DNA of 56,096 bases from Bacteroides sp. (GTDB taxonomy: Bacteria > Bacteroidota > Bacteroidia > Bacteroidales > Muribaculaceae), in the NCBI GenBank assembly GCA_014801875.1, contig JAAVDJ010000012.1, positions 1 through 56,096 on the forward strand. The letters are read 5' to 3'. The position numbers were made by a program, and so were the translations under genes. Positions 8,759 through 17,625 of the stretch are shown piece by piece. The notes beneath the pieces were generated by a model. The model had not been told where the DNA came from. It worked only from the letters and a program-made list of their open reading frames with translations, and did no database searches. The first letter of the stretch is position 1. Each line of letters begins with the position of its first letter.

Positions 8759-9355
8759 ATGGGAACTATCACACTTGACATATCCACTCTCCTCCCCCTT
8801 CCCGGAAAGAAAGGAGTTCTGGCAGGAATCAGACGAATGCTCTCTGTGGCACTTGCCGGAGGGGAAGCGACAGCGCTCCGGGAGGAGAAGTTTGCCGCCA
8901 TATTGAAACATCACGGCAACATCATATCAAGTGTGTGTTTCGCCTATTCCAATGATGCAGAGGAATTGAAAGATCTCCGCCAGGATATTCTGTTGAATAT
9001 CTGGAAAGGATTGCCACGCTATCGAGGAGATGCACAGCTGACGACATGGCTCTACCGCGTAGCGTTGAACACGTGTGTCTGCACCATCCGTAAACGCGGT
9101 CGCCGACTGCCGACAGTTGGGCTGGAGGGGGTCGATCTCACGGATGATGAGAATGGCAATGACCGGGCTGAGCGTATTGCATCGCTGCATCATATCATCT
9201 CCACACTGCCCCCGCTTGACAAGGCAGTCATAACTATGTGGCTTGACGAGAGGAAGTATGAGGAGATTGCGGAGGTGACGGGTCTGTCGCGAGGAAACGT
9301 GGCAGTCAGGCTCAGCCGGATAAAAGAGAAAATCAGAGACTTCATGATTGGTTGA
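8759..9355 (+). CDS. ECF-type RNA polymerase sigma factor
   Basis: This 198-residue sigma-70 family protein has region 2 at about residues 52-120 (ELKDLRQDILLNIWKGLPRYRG followed by TTWLYRVALNTC) and region 4 at about residues 140-195 (KYEEIAEVTGLSRGNVAVRLSRIKEK, a helix-turn-helix). It lacks regions 1 and 3, as ECF factors do. The first 45 residues are not conserved in the family, so an internal start is possible. It is followed after 47 bp by a four-helix membrane protein, which is the likely partner or anti-sigma factor. The regulon cannot be read from the sequence. Confidence 0.9.
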   Translation: MGTITLDISTLLPLPGKKGVLAGIRRMLSVALAGGEATALREEKFAAILKHHGNIISSVCFAYSNDAEELKDLRQDILLNIWKGLPRYRGDAQLTTWLYRVALNTCVCTIRKRGRRLPTVGLEGVDLTDDENGNDRAERIASLHHIISTLPPLDKAVITMWLDERKYEEIAEVTGLSRGNVAVRLSRIKEKIRDFMIG

Positions 9356-9402
9356 AATAAGAGAGCAGCTAATCTCAGACAACAATTTATTCTTAATAAT
9401 TT

Positions 9403-9957
9403 ATGGATATGAGCGAAGAAGAAATCAGGAAAACATGGGCCGATGGGAAGCGAAACATTTGTGCTCCCGGAGTGGAAGAACTCGGCAGTATTCTCCGGAG
9501 AAAGAAGGAGACGGCACTTGAGCGTCTGGCCTCACGTTATAAGAAATTTTCAATATTAGGTGTGGGGATGGTGGCATGCTCGGCTTCATGGCTTATGCAA
9601 CGTCATCTGGTGCCCGATGTTGATATGCGGTGGAGGATAGTTAGCATAATGGTATGCTATTTCGCAATCTGCTCGTTGATAGACAACTGGTTTTACAGGG
9701 GAATATCATCAATCGATTGCTATACGATGAGCGTGAAAGAGGTGTCCGAGAAAGCTCTTTATTATCGGAAGAAACATCTGCAATCGATGATGGTTCTGTT
9801 CCCGTTTGCCGTCTTGGTGGTGGGATGTGTAGCGTATACTTTCATAAGCGAGCCCTATATGCTGTATGGAATAGGGGTCGGAGTTTTGACCGGGCTGTTG
9901 ATAGGTTATTTTCAGTTCAGGGAATTTATGAAAGAGTATAAGATATTGAGGGATTGA
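9403..9957 (+). CDS. Membrane protein encoded with the sigma factor, possible anti-sigma factor
   Basis: The 184-residue product starts with a soluble acidic and basic region (residues 1-45; MSEEEIRKTWADGKRNICAP) and has about four membrane segments (near residues 50-65, 78-95, 126-145 and 150-166). Its position directly behind the ECF gene suggests that the N-terminal cytosolic part could hold the sigma factor. No zinc-binding HxxxCxxC anti-sigma motif is present, so this role is inference from context only. ATG 9403 and ATG 9409 are both possible starts. Confidence 0.65.
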   Translation: MDMSEEEIRKTWADGKRNICAPGVEELGSILRRKKETALERLASRYKKFSILGVGMVACSASWLMQRHLVPDVDMRWRIVSIMVCYFAICSLIDNWFYRGISSIDCYTMSVKEVSEKALYYRKKHLQSMMVLFPFAVLVVGCVAYTFISEPYMLYGIGVGVLTGLLIGYFQFREFMKEYKILRD

Positions 9958-9993
9958 AGCGTTAGGAATAGGTAGCGCTTCGCGCACCGGGAG

Positions 9994-10014
9994 GGGACGC
10001 ACTCCGTGTGTTCC
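9994..10014. repeat. Palindromic unit related to the recA-flanking repeats
   Basis: A 9-bp stem (GGGACGCAC with GTGTGTTCC, with two G.U pairs) around TCC has the same layout as the units at 45674-45696 and 52103-52125, but with different stem bases. It is also preceded by GGGAG-like sequence. Confidence 0.5.
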
Positions 10015-10084
10015 TATCGTGACGGGGTGTGCGCAGGAGGAATTTTGTAAGAATATTAGGGGATAAGTTTGAAAAATGCTGATG

Positions 10085-10130
10085 AATGATTAATTTCGCC
10101 AAGGAATATTCCTTGGCGAAATTAATCATT
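10085..10130. promoter_or_regulatory. 46-bp perfect palindrome ahead of the MazG-like gene
   Basis: 23-bp arms (10085-10107 and 10108-10130) match without mismatch or spacer. The centre is AAGGAATATTCCTT. The element ends 5 bp before the ATG at 10136. It could be an operator, a translation-blocking hairpin, or the terminator of the preceding transcript. Confidence 0.7.
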
Positions 10131-10135
10131 TGAAG

Positions 10136-10474
10136 ATGCACGAACTGACCATATCAGAAGCACAGGGGATGGTGGACGAATGGATTCACACCATAGGGGG
10201 GAGATATTTTTCAGAACTTACCAATATGGCTCTTCTGACAGAGGAGACGGGGGAACTTGCGCGTGTCATAGCGCGGGTTTTTGGAGATCAGGTTGCGAAA
10301 GAGGGAGACCTCCGGAAATCATTGTCTGAGGAAATGGCGGATGTGCTTTGGGTGCTCATTTGTCTTGCCAACCAGACGGGCGTGGATCTGACGGAGGCTT
10401 TCCGGGCTTCATTGGAAAAGAAGAGAAAACGAGACAAGGACCGATTTTCGGGACTTAGGGGGGAACAGGTGTGA
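10136..10474 (+). CDS. MazG-like nucleotide pyrophosphohydrolase
   Basis: The 112-residue product is a single MazG-type all-alpha NTP pyrophosphohydrolase domain. The metal-binding motifs are EETGELARV (about residues 36-44) and LSEEMADVLW (about residues 65-74). These enzymes hydrolyse (d)NTPs to the monophosphate. The upstream TTG at 10130 would overlap the palindrome, so the ATG at 10136 is preferred. The stop overlaps or nearly overlaps the start of the GT2 gene, so the two are co-translated. The specific nucleotide substrate is unknown. Confidence 0.85.
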   Translation: MHELTISEAQGMVDEWIHTIGGRYFSELTNMALLTEETGELARVIARVFGDQVAKEGDLRKSLSEEMADVLWVLICLANQTGVDLTEAFRASLEKKRKRDKDRFSGLRGEQV

Positions 10475-10476
10475 TT

Positions 10477-11436
10477 ATGGACAGTAATTCAAGAGAGACA
10501 ACCCGGGCACTATTGGCCGTGATTGTGCCTTGTTATGATGAGGCCGATGTGATAGCGGCCACGACCACCACTCTTCTCTCGCAGCTCGAGGAAATGGAGA
10601 GGGAAGGTCTGGTGTCTTGCGAAAGTTTTATTCTTTATGTGGATGATGGGAGCAAGGATGCTACATGGGAGGAGATAGGGAAAGTGTCGGGGAAGAGGGT
10701 GAAAGGAATACGCCTGAGTCGCCGTTGCGGTCATCAGTGTGCTTTGTTGGCGGGAATGGAGGAGGTGGCGGGAAAATGCGATTGCTGCGTGACTATAGAT
10801 GCTGACCTTCAGGATGATCCGAATGTGCTGGGGGAAATGATGAGGAAATATAAGGAGGGGTCGGAGATAGTCTTCGGGGTGCGTCGTGACCGCCACACAG
10901 ACAGCTGGATGAAACGCACGAGCGCAGCGAATTTCTACAGGGTGATGCGCGGGCTGGGGGTGGAATGCGTGTCGAATCATGCAGATTTCCGTCTTGTGTC
11001 GGCGTTGGCCATGGAAGATCTTCTTGACTATACCGAGCGCAATCTTTTCCTTCGAGGGATAGTGGCCCAATTAGGGTATAAGCAGGATAAGGTGTATTAC
11101 GATCGTCGCAGGCGGACAGCGGGCTATAGCAAATACCCCTTCATGCGGATGCTTGATTTCGCGATAGACGGCATCACATCGTTTTCCGTGCGCCCAGTGC
11201 GGATGCTATTCTGGATAGGGTTGGTGTTTATGCTAACGGCGGCAGTAATAGGAGTGTATGCGATAGTACGTCATTTTCAAGGTGAGACGATAGAAGGATG
11301 GACATCTCTTATTCTTTCGATATGGTTCTGCACCGGAGTTCTGCTGATCGGGCTCGGGATTGTAGGAGAATATATCGGGAAAATCTACATTGAGGTTAAA
11401 CATCGGCCACGCTATCGCATTTCCGAAAAAATATAA
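10477..11436 (+). CDS. Family 2 glycosyltransferase (polyprenyl-phosphate type)
   Basis: This is a GT2 enzyme of the DPM1/GtrB type, which moves a sugar from a nucleotide donor to a polyprenyl phosphate at the inner membrane. The N-terminal Rossmann-like domain starts with IVPCYDEADVI, followed by YVDDGSKDATW and the donor and metal box DADLQDDP (about residues 106-113). Two membrane helices lie at about residues 240-265 and 275-300. A GTG at 10471 would overlap the MazG stop as GTGA and is an alternative start. No lipid-linked export genes are nearby, so the acceptor pathway is unknown. Confidence 0.88.
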   Translation: MDSNSRETTRALLAVIVPCYDEADVIAATTTTLLSQLEEMEREGLVSCESFILYVDDGSKDATWEEIGKVSGKRVKGIRLSRRCGHQCALLAGMEEVAGKCDCCVTIDADLQDDPNVLGEMMRKYKEGSEIVFGVRRDRHTDSWMKRTSAANFYRVMRGLGVECVSNHADFRLVSALAMEDLLDYTERNLFLRGIVAQLGYKQDKVYYDRRRRTAGYSKYPFMRMLDFAIDGITSFSVRPVRMLFWIGLVFMLTAAVIGVYAIVRHFQGETIEGWTSLILSIWFCTGVLLIGLGIVGEYIGKIYIEVKHRPRYRISEKI

Positions 11437-11472
11437 AGAATGTGGTTTAGTACCACGGTCTTACACCCCCTC

Positions 11473-11970
11473 TTAGAAAGAGGTGAAGGAGAAGGGGAGC
11501 AGGGAGGCTATTGAAGGGAGGATATAGATTTTGTCAAGGCCGTAGAGAATGACTTCCATATTCCCGTGGAGTGTCTCATATTCGAGGAGAGCCTGCCGAC
11601 ACCCGCCGCAAGGGCTGATCGGGAGGCGCTGGAAATATTCCTCATAAGGTAACCCTTCCGGTTTCCCGGCCTCAGTCCATGCGGCGATGGCGATTTTTCT
11701 CATAGGCATTCCGGGAAAAGATGCGGAAGCATGGAAGGCAGCCGTTCGCTCGGCACAAAGCCCTGAAGGGTAGGCGGCGTTCTCCTGGTTTGACCCCCGG
11801 CATATCTCGCCATTATCCATCCTAATGGCAGCTCCGACGTGGAAACGGGAATAAGGAGCATAAGAGGTGCGGGTGGCATCCTTGGCCGCCTCCACCAATT
11901 CACGGTCAAGAGCGGAAAGCTCACATTCCTGACATTCTCTGACGAGAGTTGAGATTGTAAATTCGCGCAT
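11473..11970 (-). CDS. cdd: Cytidine deaminase
   Basis: Cdd deaminates cytidine and deoxycytidine in pyrimidine salvage. The 165-residue product is of the small tetrameric class. The zinc ligands and catalytic Glu are in GLCAERTA (Cys72, Glu74) and PCGGCRQ (Cys121, Cys124). Substrate-binding residues lie in YAPYSRFHVGAA (about 38-49) and GSNQENAAYP. The N-terminal 25 residues extend slightly beyond the usual start. It is monocistronic and convergent with the GT2 gene. Confidence 0.94.
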   Translation of the reverse strand: MREFTISTLVRECQECELSALDRELVEAAKDATRTSYAPYSRFHVGAAIRMDNGEICRGSNQENAAYPSGLCAERTAAFHASASFPGMPMRKIAIAAWTEAGKPEGLPYEEYFQRLPISPCGGCRQALLEYETLHGNMEVILYGLDKIYILPSIASLLPFSFTSF

Positions 11971-12074
11971 AGGAGCAGTTTTATAGAGAATTAAAGAATT
12001 TGATAAACAAACAGAGCCGGGGGAGGCTCAGTTAGATATTGAGATGATGGAATGCGAAATTAATAAAAAATTAT

Positions 12075-12082
12075 TAAATTTG
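12075..12082 (+). promoter_or_regulatory. Promoter -7 box for the glucosaminidase gene
   Basis: TAAATTTG fits the TAnnTTTG consensus. A 14-nt tandem duplication (ATATTCATAACTGA, second copy ending at 12126) lies between it and the ATG. Confidence 0.6.
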
Positions 12083-12125
12083 CAGCAGAAAACTCCTTAT
12101 ATTCATAACTGAATATTCATAACTG

Positions 12126-13016
12126 ATGAAAAATCTCTTTATCTTCCTTATCCTAAATCTGCTTCTGGTGTCTTTTCCTTCGGAAATGCAAGGATTGAAT
12201 CCGTATGAAGAATATATAGACAGATATGCATCTCTGGCGGTGGAACATCAGGCGGAATACGGCATACCCGCTTCCATCACGCTCGCGCAGGGCCTTCTGG
12301 AGAGCGGCGCGGGACGCAGCACCCTGGCCTCAGAGGGGAACAACCATTTTGGAATAAAATGCCACAAGGAGTGGAAGGGGAAGTCGATGCTTAGGAGCGA
12401 TGACGCTCCGGACGAATGTTTCCGGGTCTACAATACCCCGGAGGAAAGTTTCCGCGATCATTCCCTTTTTCTTCGTCGAGGGCGGTATCTTCCCCTATTC
12501 GATCTTGACATCACCGACTATCAAGGCTGGGCTAAAGGACTGAAGAAATGCGGGTATGCGACAGACCCCAATTATGCCGCGCGGCTTATCACCATCATAG
12601 AACGCTACTCCCTTTACAGCTATGACGCCAATGGAGGAATGGATGCTGAGGAGACGAGCGCTTTTATAAGAAGTATGCTTGTCAGCTCGCATCCTGTACG
12701 CCGGAGCCGCGGTTTGCATTATGTTGTAGCCACCCCCGGGGACACTTATGCCACGATAGCGAAAGAATTCAATCTGAAGGCAAAAGACCTGCTTGCCTAC
12801 AATGACGTTAAGAAAGACAGAGAAATCAAGGCCTGGGAGGAGGTTTATCTGGAAGCCAAACATGAGACAGCCCCGGAGGGAGTGGTCAGCGTGACGATAG
12901 GAGAGGGGGAGAGCCTTCATTCCGTATGCCAGCGCTACGGCATCAGGGAGTCAGCCGTACGGAGCTTGAATCCCAAGATAAAAGACAAGGCAGGGAGCGT
13001 AGTAAAGCTACGATAG
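12126..13016 (+). CDS. Secreted peptidoglycan glucosaminidase with LysM domains
   Basis: The 296-residue product has a signal peptide (residues 1-23), then a GH73-type N-acetylglucosaminidase domain (about 30-180). The catalytic Glu is in LAQGLLESGAGRS (Glu59), and GNNHFGIKCH and FRVYNTPEESFRDHS are typical of the fold. Two LysM peptidoglycan-binding domains follow (about 200-245 with YVVATPGDTYATIAKEFNL, and 252-296 with SVTIGEGESLHSVCQRYGI). It most likely remodels murein in the periplasm. Bacteroidales carry several copies of this architecture. It is monocistronic. Confidence 0.9.
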   Translation: MKNLFIFLILNLLLVSFPSEMQGLNPYEEYIDRYASLAVEHQAEYGIPASITLAQGLLESGAGRSTLASEGNNHFGIKCHKEWKGKSMLRSDDAPDECFRVYNTPEESFRDHSLFLRRGRYLPLFDLDITDYQGWAKGLKKCGYATDPNYAARLITIIERYSLYSYDANGGMDAEETSAFIRSMLVSSHPVRRSRGLHYVVATPGDTYATIAKEFNLKAKDLLAYNDVKKDREIKAWEEVYLEAKHETAPEGVVSVTIGEGESLHSVCQRYGIRESAVRSLNPKIKDKAGSVVKLR

Positions 13017-13067
13017 GTCAAAAATAAGGAATATTTAACTATTTTCAACAAGATTAAAGCGTTGACG

Positions 13068-13155
13068 TTGCAAAAAACCAAAAAAATTACTAATTTTGCG
13101 GTCAAAATCCCCTGCCGCACCGCCACGTCAAGCTGTGAGCGGGGTGATTTTTGAC
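13068..13155 (+). promoter_or_regulatory. Promoter and hairpin leader of the tRNA-yceD-rpmF-fabH unit
   Basis: TTG (13068-13070), a 20-nt spacer and TAATTTTG (13091-13098) form an excellent Bacteroidetes promoter. The leader folds through GTCAAAATC (13101-13109) with GATTTTTGAC (13146-13155) just before the tRNA. Confidence 0.75.
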
Positions 13156-13161
13156 GGATAA

Positions 13162-13233
13162 GCCTCTGTAGTTCAACGGATAGAATAGAAGTTTCCTAAA
13201 CTTTAGATAGGGGTTCGATTCCCCTCGGAGGTA
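13162..13233 (+). tRNA. tRNA-Arg (anticodon CCU)
   Basis: A complete 72-nt cloverleaf: acceptor stem GCCTCTG (13162-13168) with CGGAGGT (13226-13232) and discriminator A at 13233; D stem GTTC with GAAT; anticodon stem GAAGT with ACTTT around loop TTCCTAA, giving anticodon CCU (13195-13197) that reads AGG; T stem AGGGG with CCCCT around TTCGATT. No CCA is encoded. It is 19 bp upstream of yceD and most likely cut from the same transcript. Confidence 0.93.
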
Positions 13234-13252
13234 CCTATATACGAAAACGACA

Positions 13253-13783
13253 GTGGGAAAATTTTCGCAATATAAAGTACAGCTCGCGTCTCTCGGAGAG
13301 GGGCGCCACGAGCAGGAGTTCGAGTGTGGCACGGAATTCTTCAAAAATATGGAGAATCCTGATGTCATATCCTCAGATGTAAAGGTGCATCTTGATCTTG
13401 TCAAGAAGAACGACGTCTACGACTGTACGTTCACTTGCAAGGGCATGCTTCAGGTGCCGTGCGACCGCTGCCTTGATCCTTTGGATCTGGAAGTCGATAC
13501 AAGCTATCACCTGACAGTGAAATATGGAGAAGACTATAACGATGATTCAGACGACGTTCTGGTTATTCCGGAGACGAGCAGTTTCCTGAATGTAGCCTAT
13601 ATGCTCTATGACACCATCGTACTGACCATACCTCTCCGCCATGTTCATCCCCTTGGCAAATGCAACCGCGCCATGGCAGCCGCGCTCCACAAGCATCACG
13701 GCGCCACGGGCGACGACGAAGTGGCAGACGCAATGGATGAGGTGGATTCCGAAATCAGCGCGGGCCTCGACTCCGACGATTGA
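13253..13783 (+). CDS. yceD: YceD/DUF177 family protein
   Basis: YceD-family proteins are almost always encoded directly ahead of rpmF and are linked to 23S rRNA metabolism. The 176-residue product has the family zinc-ribbon-like signature CKGMLQVPCDRCLDPL (about residues 62-77) and an acidic C-terminus. It starts with GTG at 13253, since MGKFSQYKVQL is the conserved family N-terminus and no ATG is available. rpmF follows after 42 bp. Confidence 0.88.
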   Translation: MGKFSQYKVQLASLGEGRHEQEFECGTEFFKNMENPDVISSDVKVHLDLVKKNDVYDCTFTCKGMLQVPCDRCLDPLDLEVDTSYHLTVKYGEDYNDDSDDVLVIPETSSFLNVAYMLYDTIVLTIPLRHVHPLGKCNRAMAAALHKHHGATGDDEVADAMDEVDSEISAGLDSDD

Positions 13784-13825
13784 AAAAGAAATAAATAACA
13801 ACAACAAAATAAAGAATCAACAAAA

Positions 13826-14008
13826 ATGGCACATCCTAAACGCAGACAATCGCATACCCGTACAGCAAAACGCCGCACACACGACAAAGCCCTTATCCCG
13901 ACACTGGCTATCTGCCCTAACTGTGGCGCATGGCACGTTTACCACAATGTATGTGGCGAATGTGGTTACTATCGCGGAAAACTCGTGATTGACAAGGCAG
14001 CTATCTGA
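13826..14008 (+). CDS. rpmF: 50S ribosomal protein L32
   Basis: This 60-residue L32 has the usual MAHPKRRQSHTRTAKRRTHD N-terminus. A zinc site of the CxxC...CxxC type is formed by CPNC (residues 30-33) and CGEC (43-46), so it is the zinc-binding form. Gene order yceD-rpmF-fabH is conserved across many bacteria and couples translation to lipid synthesis. Confidence 0.97.
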   Translation: MAHPKRRQSHTRTAKRRTHDKALIPTLAICPNCGAWHVYHNVCGECGYYRGKLVIDKAAI

Positions 14009-14041
14009 TAAGATAACTGAACTAAAAGACAGACAAAGCCG

Positions 14042-14070
14042 ACTCCTCGCCCCGGCCGGGGCGCAGGAGC
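14042..14070 (+). terminator. GC-rich hairpin between rpmF and fabH
   Basis: CTCCT and CGCCCCGG pair with CCGGGGCG and AGGAG around a one-base bulge. No T tract follows, so partial attenuation or an mRNA-stability hairpin is more likely than full termination. Confidence 0.5.
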
Positions 14071-14104
14071 CGCTATATTTTCTATTATCTCCAAACAAGG
14101 AATT

Positions 14105-15094
14105 ATGCTAAACGCGAAAATCAGCGGTATCGCCTCTTACGTTCCTGACGATATCCTTGACAACGATATGCTCTCCAAAATGGTCGACACAAATGATGAA
14201 TGGATCACGACCCGTGTCGGTATCAAGGAGCGCCGCATCCTTAAGGATGAGGGTAAAGGGTCAAGCTTCATGGGCATAAAGGCAGTTGAGAAGCTGCTTA
14301 AGGAGACAGGTACAGCCCCGGAGGAGATAGACCTACTAATCTGCGCGACATCGAATCCCGACTACCGTTTCCCTTCGACTGCTTCCGTGATTCAGCATGA
14401 GACGGGTCTCGTAAACGCCTATTCCTACGATATTCAGGCTGCATGTGCCGGTTTTATTGTGACTCTTCAGGCTGCTCGCGGTTATATCCAGGCCGGTCTG
14501 AACAAGAAGGTGATCGTGGTTTGTGCTGAGAAGATGTCAAGCATGACCGACTATCAGGACCGAGCTACCTGCCCGTTGTTCGGCGATGCAGCGGCTGCTG
14601 TCCTGGTTGAGCCGACGGAGGAAAATGTGGGCGTGATGGATGGTGAATTCCATGTGGATGGTTCCGGACTTCCTCATCTTCTTATGAAGGCAGGCGGTTC
14701 CGTTAAACCGGCTTCCCACGAGACTGTTGATGCCCGAGAACACTTCATCTATCAGGAAGGTCGTCAGGTGTATAAGAATGCCGTGACAGATATGCTGACT
14801 TCCACACTTTCCGTGATGGAGCGCAATAACCTTACCGTAGAAGATGTTGACTGGCTTGTGCCGCATCAGGCTAATCTGCGAATAATAGAGGCTGTCGCCG
14901 GACGCACTAAGATCGACGAGGAGAAGGTCCTGGTGAATATCCAGCATTACGGCAACACCTCGGCCGCTTCCATCCCTCTCTGTCTTGACGAATACAAACA
15001 CAAACTCAAGAAGGGAGACAAAGTGCTGATGACTGCTTTTGGAGCCGGCTTCACATGGGGCGCTATGTACATCATCTGGGCGTTCGACTCCTAA
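14105..15094 (+). CDS. fabH: Beta-ketoacyl-ACP synthase III
   Basis: FabH starts fatty-acid synthesis by condensing an acyl-CoA with malonyl-ACP. The 329-residue product has the catalytic triad Cys114 (QAACAGF), His254 (VPHQANLR) and Asn284 (YGNTSAAS), and ends in the typical GAGFTWGAMYI. Length matches the family. It is the last gene of the tRNA-Arg-yceD-rpmF-fabH unit and is followed by a strong terminator. Confidence 0.96.
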   Translation: MLNAKISGIASYVPDDILDNDMLSKMVDTNDEWITTRVGIKERRILKDEGKGSSFMGIKAVEKLLKETGTAPEEIDLLICATSNPDYRFPSTASVIQHETGLVNAYSYDIQAACAGFIVTLQAARGYIQAGLNKKVIVVCAEKMSSMTDYQDRATCPLFGDAAAAVLVEPTEENVGVMDGEFHVDGSGLPHLLMKAGGSVKPASHETVDAREHFIYQEGRQVYKNAVTDMLTSTLSVMERNNLTVEDVDWLVPHQANLRIIEAVAGRTKIDEEKVLVNIQHYGNTSAASIPLCLDEYKHKLKKGDKVLMTAFGAGFTWGAMYIIWAFDS

Positions 15095-15159
15095 ATAAAT
15101 CTTATTGATGGTCCGGATAGAGGTTTTTCTCTCTTACGTGGCACACTAAAGATATTCAG

Positions 15160-15187
15160 GCCTGCCGGCGACGGCAGGCTTTTTTGA
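15160..15187 (+). terminator. Rho-independent terminator after fabH
   Basis: GCCTGCCG (15160-15167), tetraloop GCGA and CGGCAGGC (15172-15179) are followed by seven T residues. Confidence 0.9.
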
Positions 15188-15290
15188 TTGCCGGAGGGCA
15201 ATTTTGAACCCGTGTGGCGGTTGGTGTGTTATTCCTATAGACGGTCGGGCTGACCGAACGTATATGACCCAAAATCACATATATCATATT

Positions 15291-16205
15291 ATGGACGCAG
15301 AAAACAAAATCAATGAAGAAACACCCCACAGAGCCGGATTCGTAAACATCGTCGGTAACCCGAACGTGGGTAAATCCACTCTTATGAACGACCTTGTTGG
15401 GGAACGCATATCAATTATCACCTCAAAGGCACAGACCACACGCCATCGTATCATGGGTATCGTGAATACTCCGGAATATCAGATTGTCTATTCCGACACC
15501 CCGGGTGTGCTCAAGCCTAAATACAAGCTCCAGGAGTCAATGCTTGAATTTTCTGAAGGAGCACTGACTGACGCCGATATTCTTCTCTATGTCACTGACG
15601 TTGTCGAAGACCCGGAGAAGAATAAGGATTATCTTGACCGTGTGGCGAAGGAGAATGTCCCTGTGCTGCTTGTAATAAATAAGATAGACCTTCTCAAGGG
15701 AGATGGCGAGCTTGAGAAACTCGTAGCGCAGTGGCACGAACGCCTTCCGAAAGCGGAGATATTCCCCACAAGCGCCATTGAGCATTTCAATATTGACAAT
15801 CTGAAGAACAGAATAGTGGAGCTTCTTCCTCCTTCACCCCCATTCTTCGGCAAGGATGCGCTGACAGACAAACCGGCACGATTCTTCGTCACAGAAATTA
15901 TCCGCGAGAAGCTCCTCCTCAATTATGACAAGGAGATTCCTTACAGCACGGAAGTGATTGTGGAAAAATTCGAGGAGAAGGAAACAGCTATCCATATCAT
16001 GGCCGTCATCTATGTCGAGCGTGACTCCCAGAAGGGAATCATCATCGGCAAAGGGGGCGAGAAAATCAAAAAGGTTGGTATAGAGGCCCGTCAGGATATC
16101 GAGAAATTCTTTGGTAAGAAAGTATTCCTCGAGATGTTTGTCAAGGTAGAGAAAGATTGGCGCAACCGCGAGAATAAATTGCGTGCGTTCGGCTATCTTG
16201 AATAA
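15291..16205 (+). CDS. era: GTPase Era
   Basis: Era is an essential GTPase that binds the 3' end of 16S rRNA during 30S assembly. The product (304 residues) has G1 GNPNVGKST (residues 22-30), G3 DTPGV, G4 NKID, and a C-terminal KH domain with GKGGEKIKKVGIEARQDIE. The open frame extends upstream to a TTG at 15204, but the ATG at 15291 gives the normal family length and starts just before the first conserved residues. A GC-rich hairpin (16243-16276) separates it from der. Confidence 0.95.
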   Translation: MDAENKINEETPHRAGFVNIVGNPNVGKSTLMNDLVGERISIITSKAQTTRHRIMGIVNTPEYQIVYSDTPGVLKPKYKLQESMLEFSEGALTDADILLYVTDVVEDPEKNKDYLDRVAKENVPVLLVINKIDLLKGDGELEKLVAQWHERLPKAEIFPTSAIEHFNIDNLKNRIVELLPPSPPFFGKDALTDKPARFFVTEIIREKLLLNYDKEIPYSTEVIVEKFEEKETAIHIMAVIYVERDSQKGIIIGKGGEKIKKVGIEARQDIEKFFGKKVFLEMFVKVEKDWRNRENKLRAFGYLE

Positions 16206-16242
16206 TGCAGGCGCGAATCATATAATAATAATAGAAAAACAT

Positions 16243-16276
16243 CACCCTCCCGGGCATAAAAAGACTCGGGAGGGTG
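16243..16276. terminator. Hairpin between era and der
   Basis: CACCCTCCCG (16243-16252) pairs perfectly with CGGGAGGGTG (16267-16276). No T tract follows on the plus strand, so it may only partly terminate. Confidence 0.5.
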
Positions 16277-16304
16277 GTCTACATAAAGAATTATAAAAAA
16301 GACA

Positions 16305-17621
16305 ATGAGCAGATTAGTAGCTATAGTAGGGCGGCCGAACGTAGGTAAATCCACCTTGTTCAACCGTTTGACGCAGACACGCAGCGCGATCGTGGACGAC
16401 ACGGCAGGCACTACTCGTGACCGCCAGTATGGAAAGGTTGACTGGTGCGGACAGGAATTCTCCATAGTCGACACCGGAGGATGGGTGGTCAATTCGGAGG
16501 ATATCTTCGAAGGAGAAATCAACAAACAGGTGGAAATCGCGATAGAAGAGGCCGATGTGATTCTCTTCGTGGTCGATGCCTCTAACGGCGTGACTGACCT
16601 TGACGATCAGGTTGCAGCCATTCTCCGTCGCTCTAAGAAGCCGGTGATTCTCGTGGCCAACAAGGAAGACAAGGGTGACGCCCGTTTTAACGTGCCTGAG
16701 TTCTACTCTCTTGGTTTGGGCGACCCGATAGAAGTGTCTTCCGCCAACGGGAGTGGCACCGGGGAGCTCCTCGACACCATCATAGCAGATATGCCGGAGC
16801 CAAAGGAAGACGACAAACCGGAAGATAACATCGCGAAATTTGCGATTGTAGGGCGTCCGAATGCCGGAAAATCCTCCCTTATAAATGCCTTTATCGGCGA
16901 GGAGCGCCATATCGTGACCGATATAGCCGGCACGACACGCGATTCCATCTACCACCGCTATAACAAATACGGTTTCGACTTCTATCTTGTGGATACTGCG
17001 GGAATAAGGAAGAAACAGAAGGTGAACGAAGATATAGAGTATTACAGCGTCATCCGATCAATCCGCTCGATTGAGGCGAGTGATGTCTGTATCCTCATGA
17101 TTGACGCCACACGCGGTATAGAAGGACAGGATGCGAACATATTCAGTCTGATACAACGCAACAAGAAGGGTCTTGTGGTTTGTGTCAACAAATGGGATCT
17201 CGTGGAAGACAAATCTGTCACTGCCCAGAAACGTTTTGAGGAGGCCATACGAGGCCGCTTTGCCCCGTTCACCGATTTCCCAATCCTCTTCACTTCCGCG
17301 ATAACGAAGCAGAGAATATACAAGGTGCTCGAGACAGCGATAGAGGTCTACAACAACCGTAAACGCCTTATCCCTACCTCACAACTCAACACCTACATGC
17401 TTGAGCAGATAGCTATCACACCCCCTCCAAGCAACAAGGGAAAATTTGTGAAGATAAAATATGTCACAATGCTCAAGGAGGCTGTGATTCCGACTTTCAT
17501 CTTCTTCTGCAACCTACCCCAATGGGTAAAGGAGCCTTACCGCCGTTTCCTTGAGAATAAGATTCGCGATAAGTGGGACTTTACCGGCACGCCTATACAG
17601 ATATTCATGAGAGACAAGTAG
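16305..17621 (+). CDS. der: GTPase Der (EngA)
   Basis: Der is a tandem-GTPase 50S ribosome assembly factor. Domain 1 has GRPNVGKST (residues 9-17), DTGGW and NKED; domain 2 has GRPNAGKSS (about 182-190), DTAGI and NKWD; the C-terminal KH-like domain (about 350-438) contains [21 protein letters not shown]. The 438-residue length is normal. It follows era by about 100 bp and precedes aat by 4 bp. Confidence 0.96.
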   Translation: MSRLVAIVGRPNVGKSTLFNRLTQTRSAIVDDTAGTTRDRQYGKVDWCGQEFSIVDTGGWVVNSEDIFEGEINKQVEIAIEEADVILFVVDASNGVTDLDDQVAAILRRSKKPVILVANKEDKGDARFNVPEFYSLGLGDPIEVSSANGSGTGELLDTIIADMPEPKEDDKPEDNIAKFAIVGRPNAGKSSLINAFIGEERHIVTDIAGTTRDSIYHRYNKYGFDFYLVDTAGIRKKQKVNEDIEYYSVIRSIRSIEASDVCILMIDATRGIEGQDANIFSLIQRNKKGLVVCVNKWDLVEDKSVTAQKRFEEAIRGRFAPFTDFPILFTSAITKQRIYKVLETAIEVYNNRKRLIPTSQLNTYMLEQIAITPPPSNKGKFVKIKYVTMLKEAVIPTFIFFCNLPQWVKEPYRRFLENKIRDKWDFTGTPIQIFMRDK

Positions 17622-17625
17622 AGAT

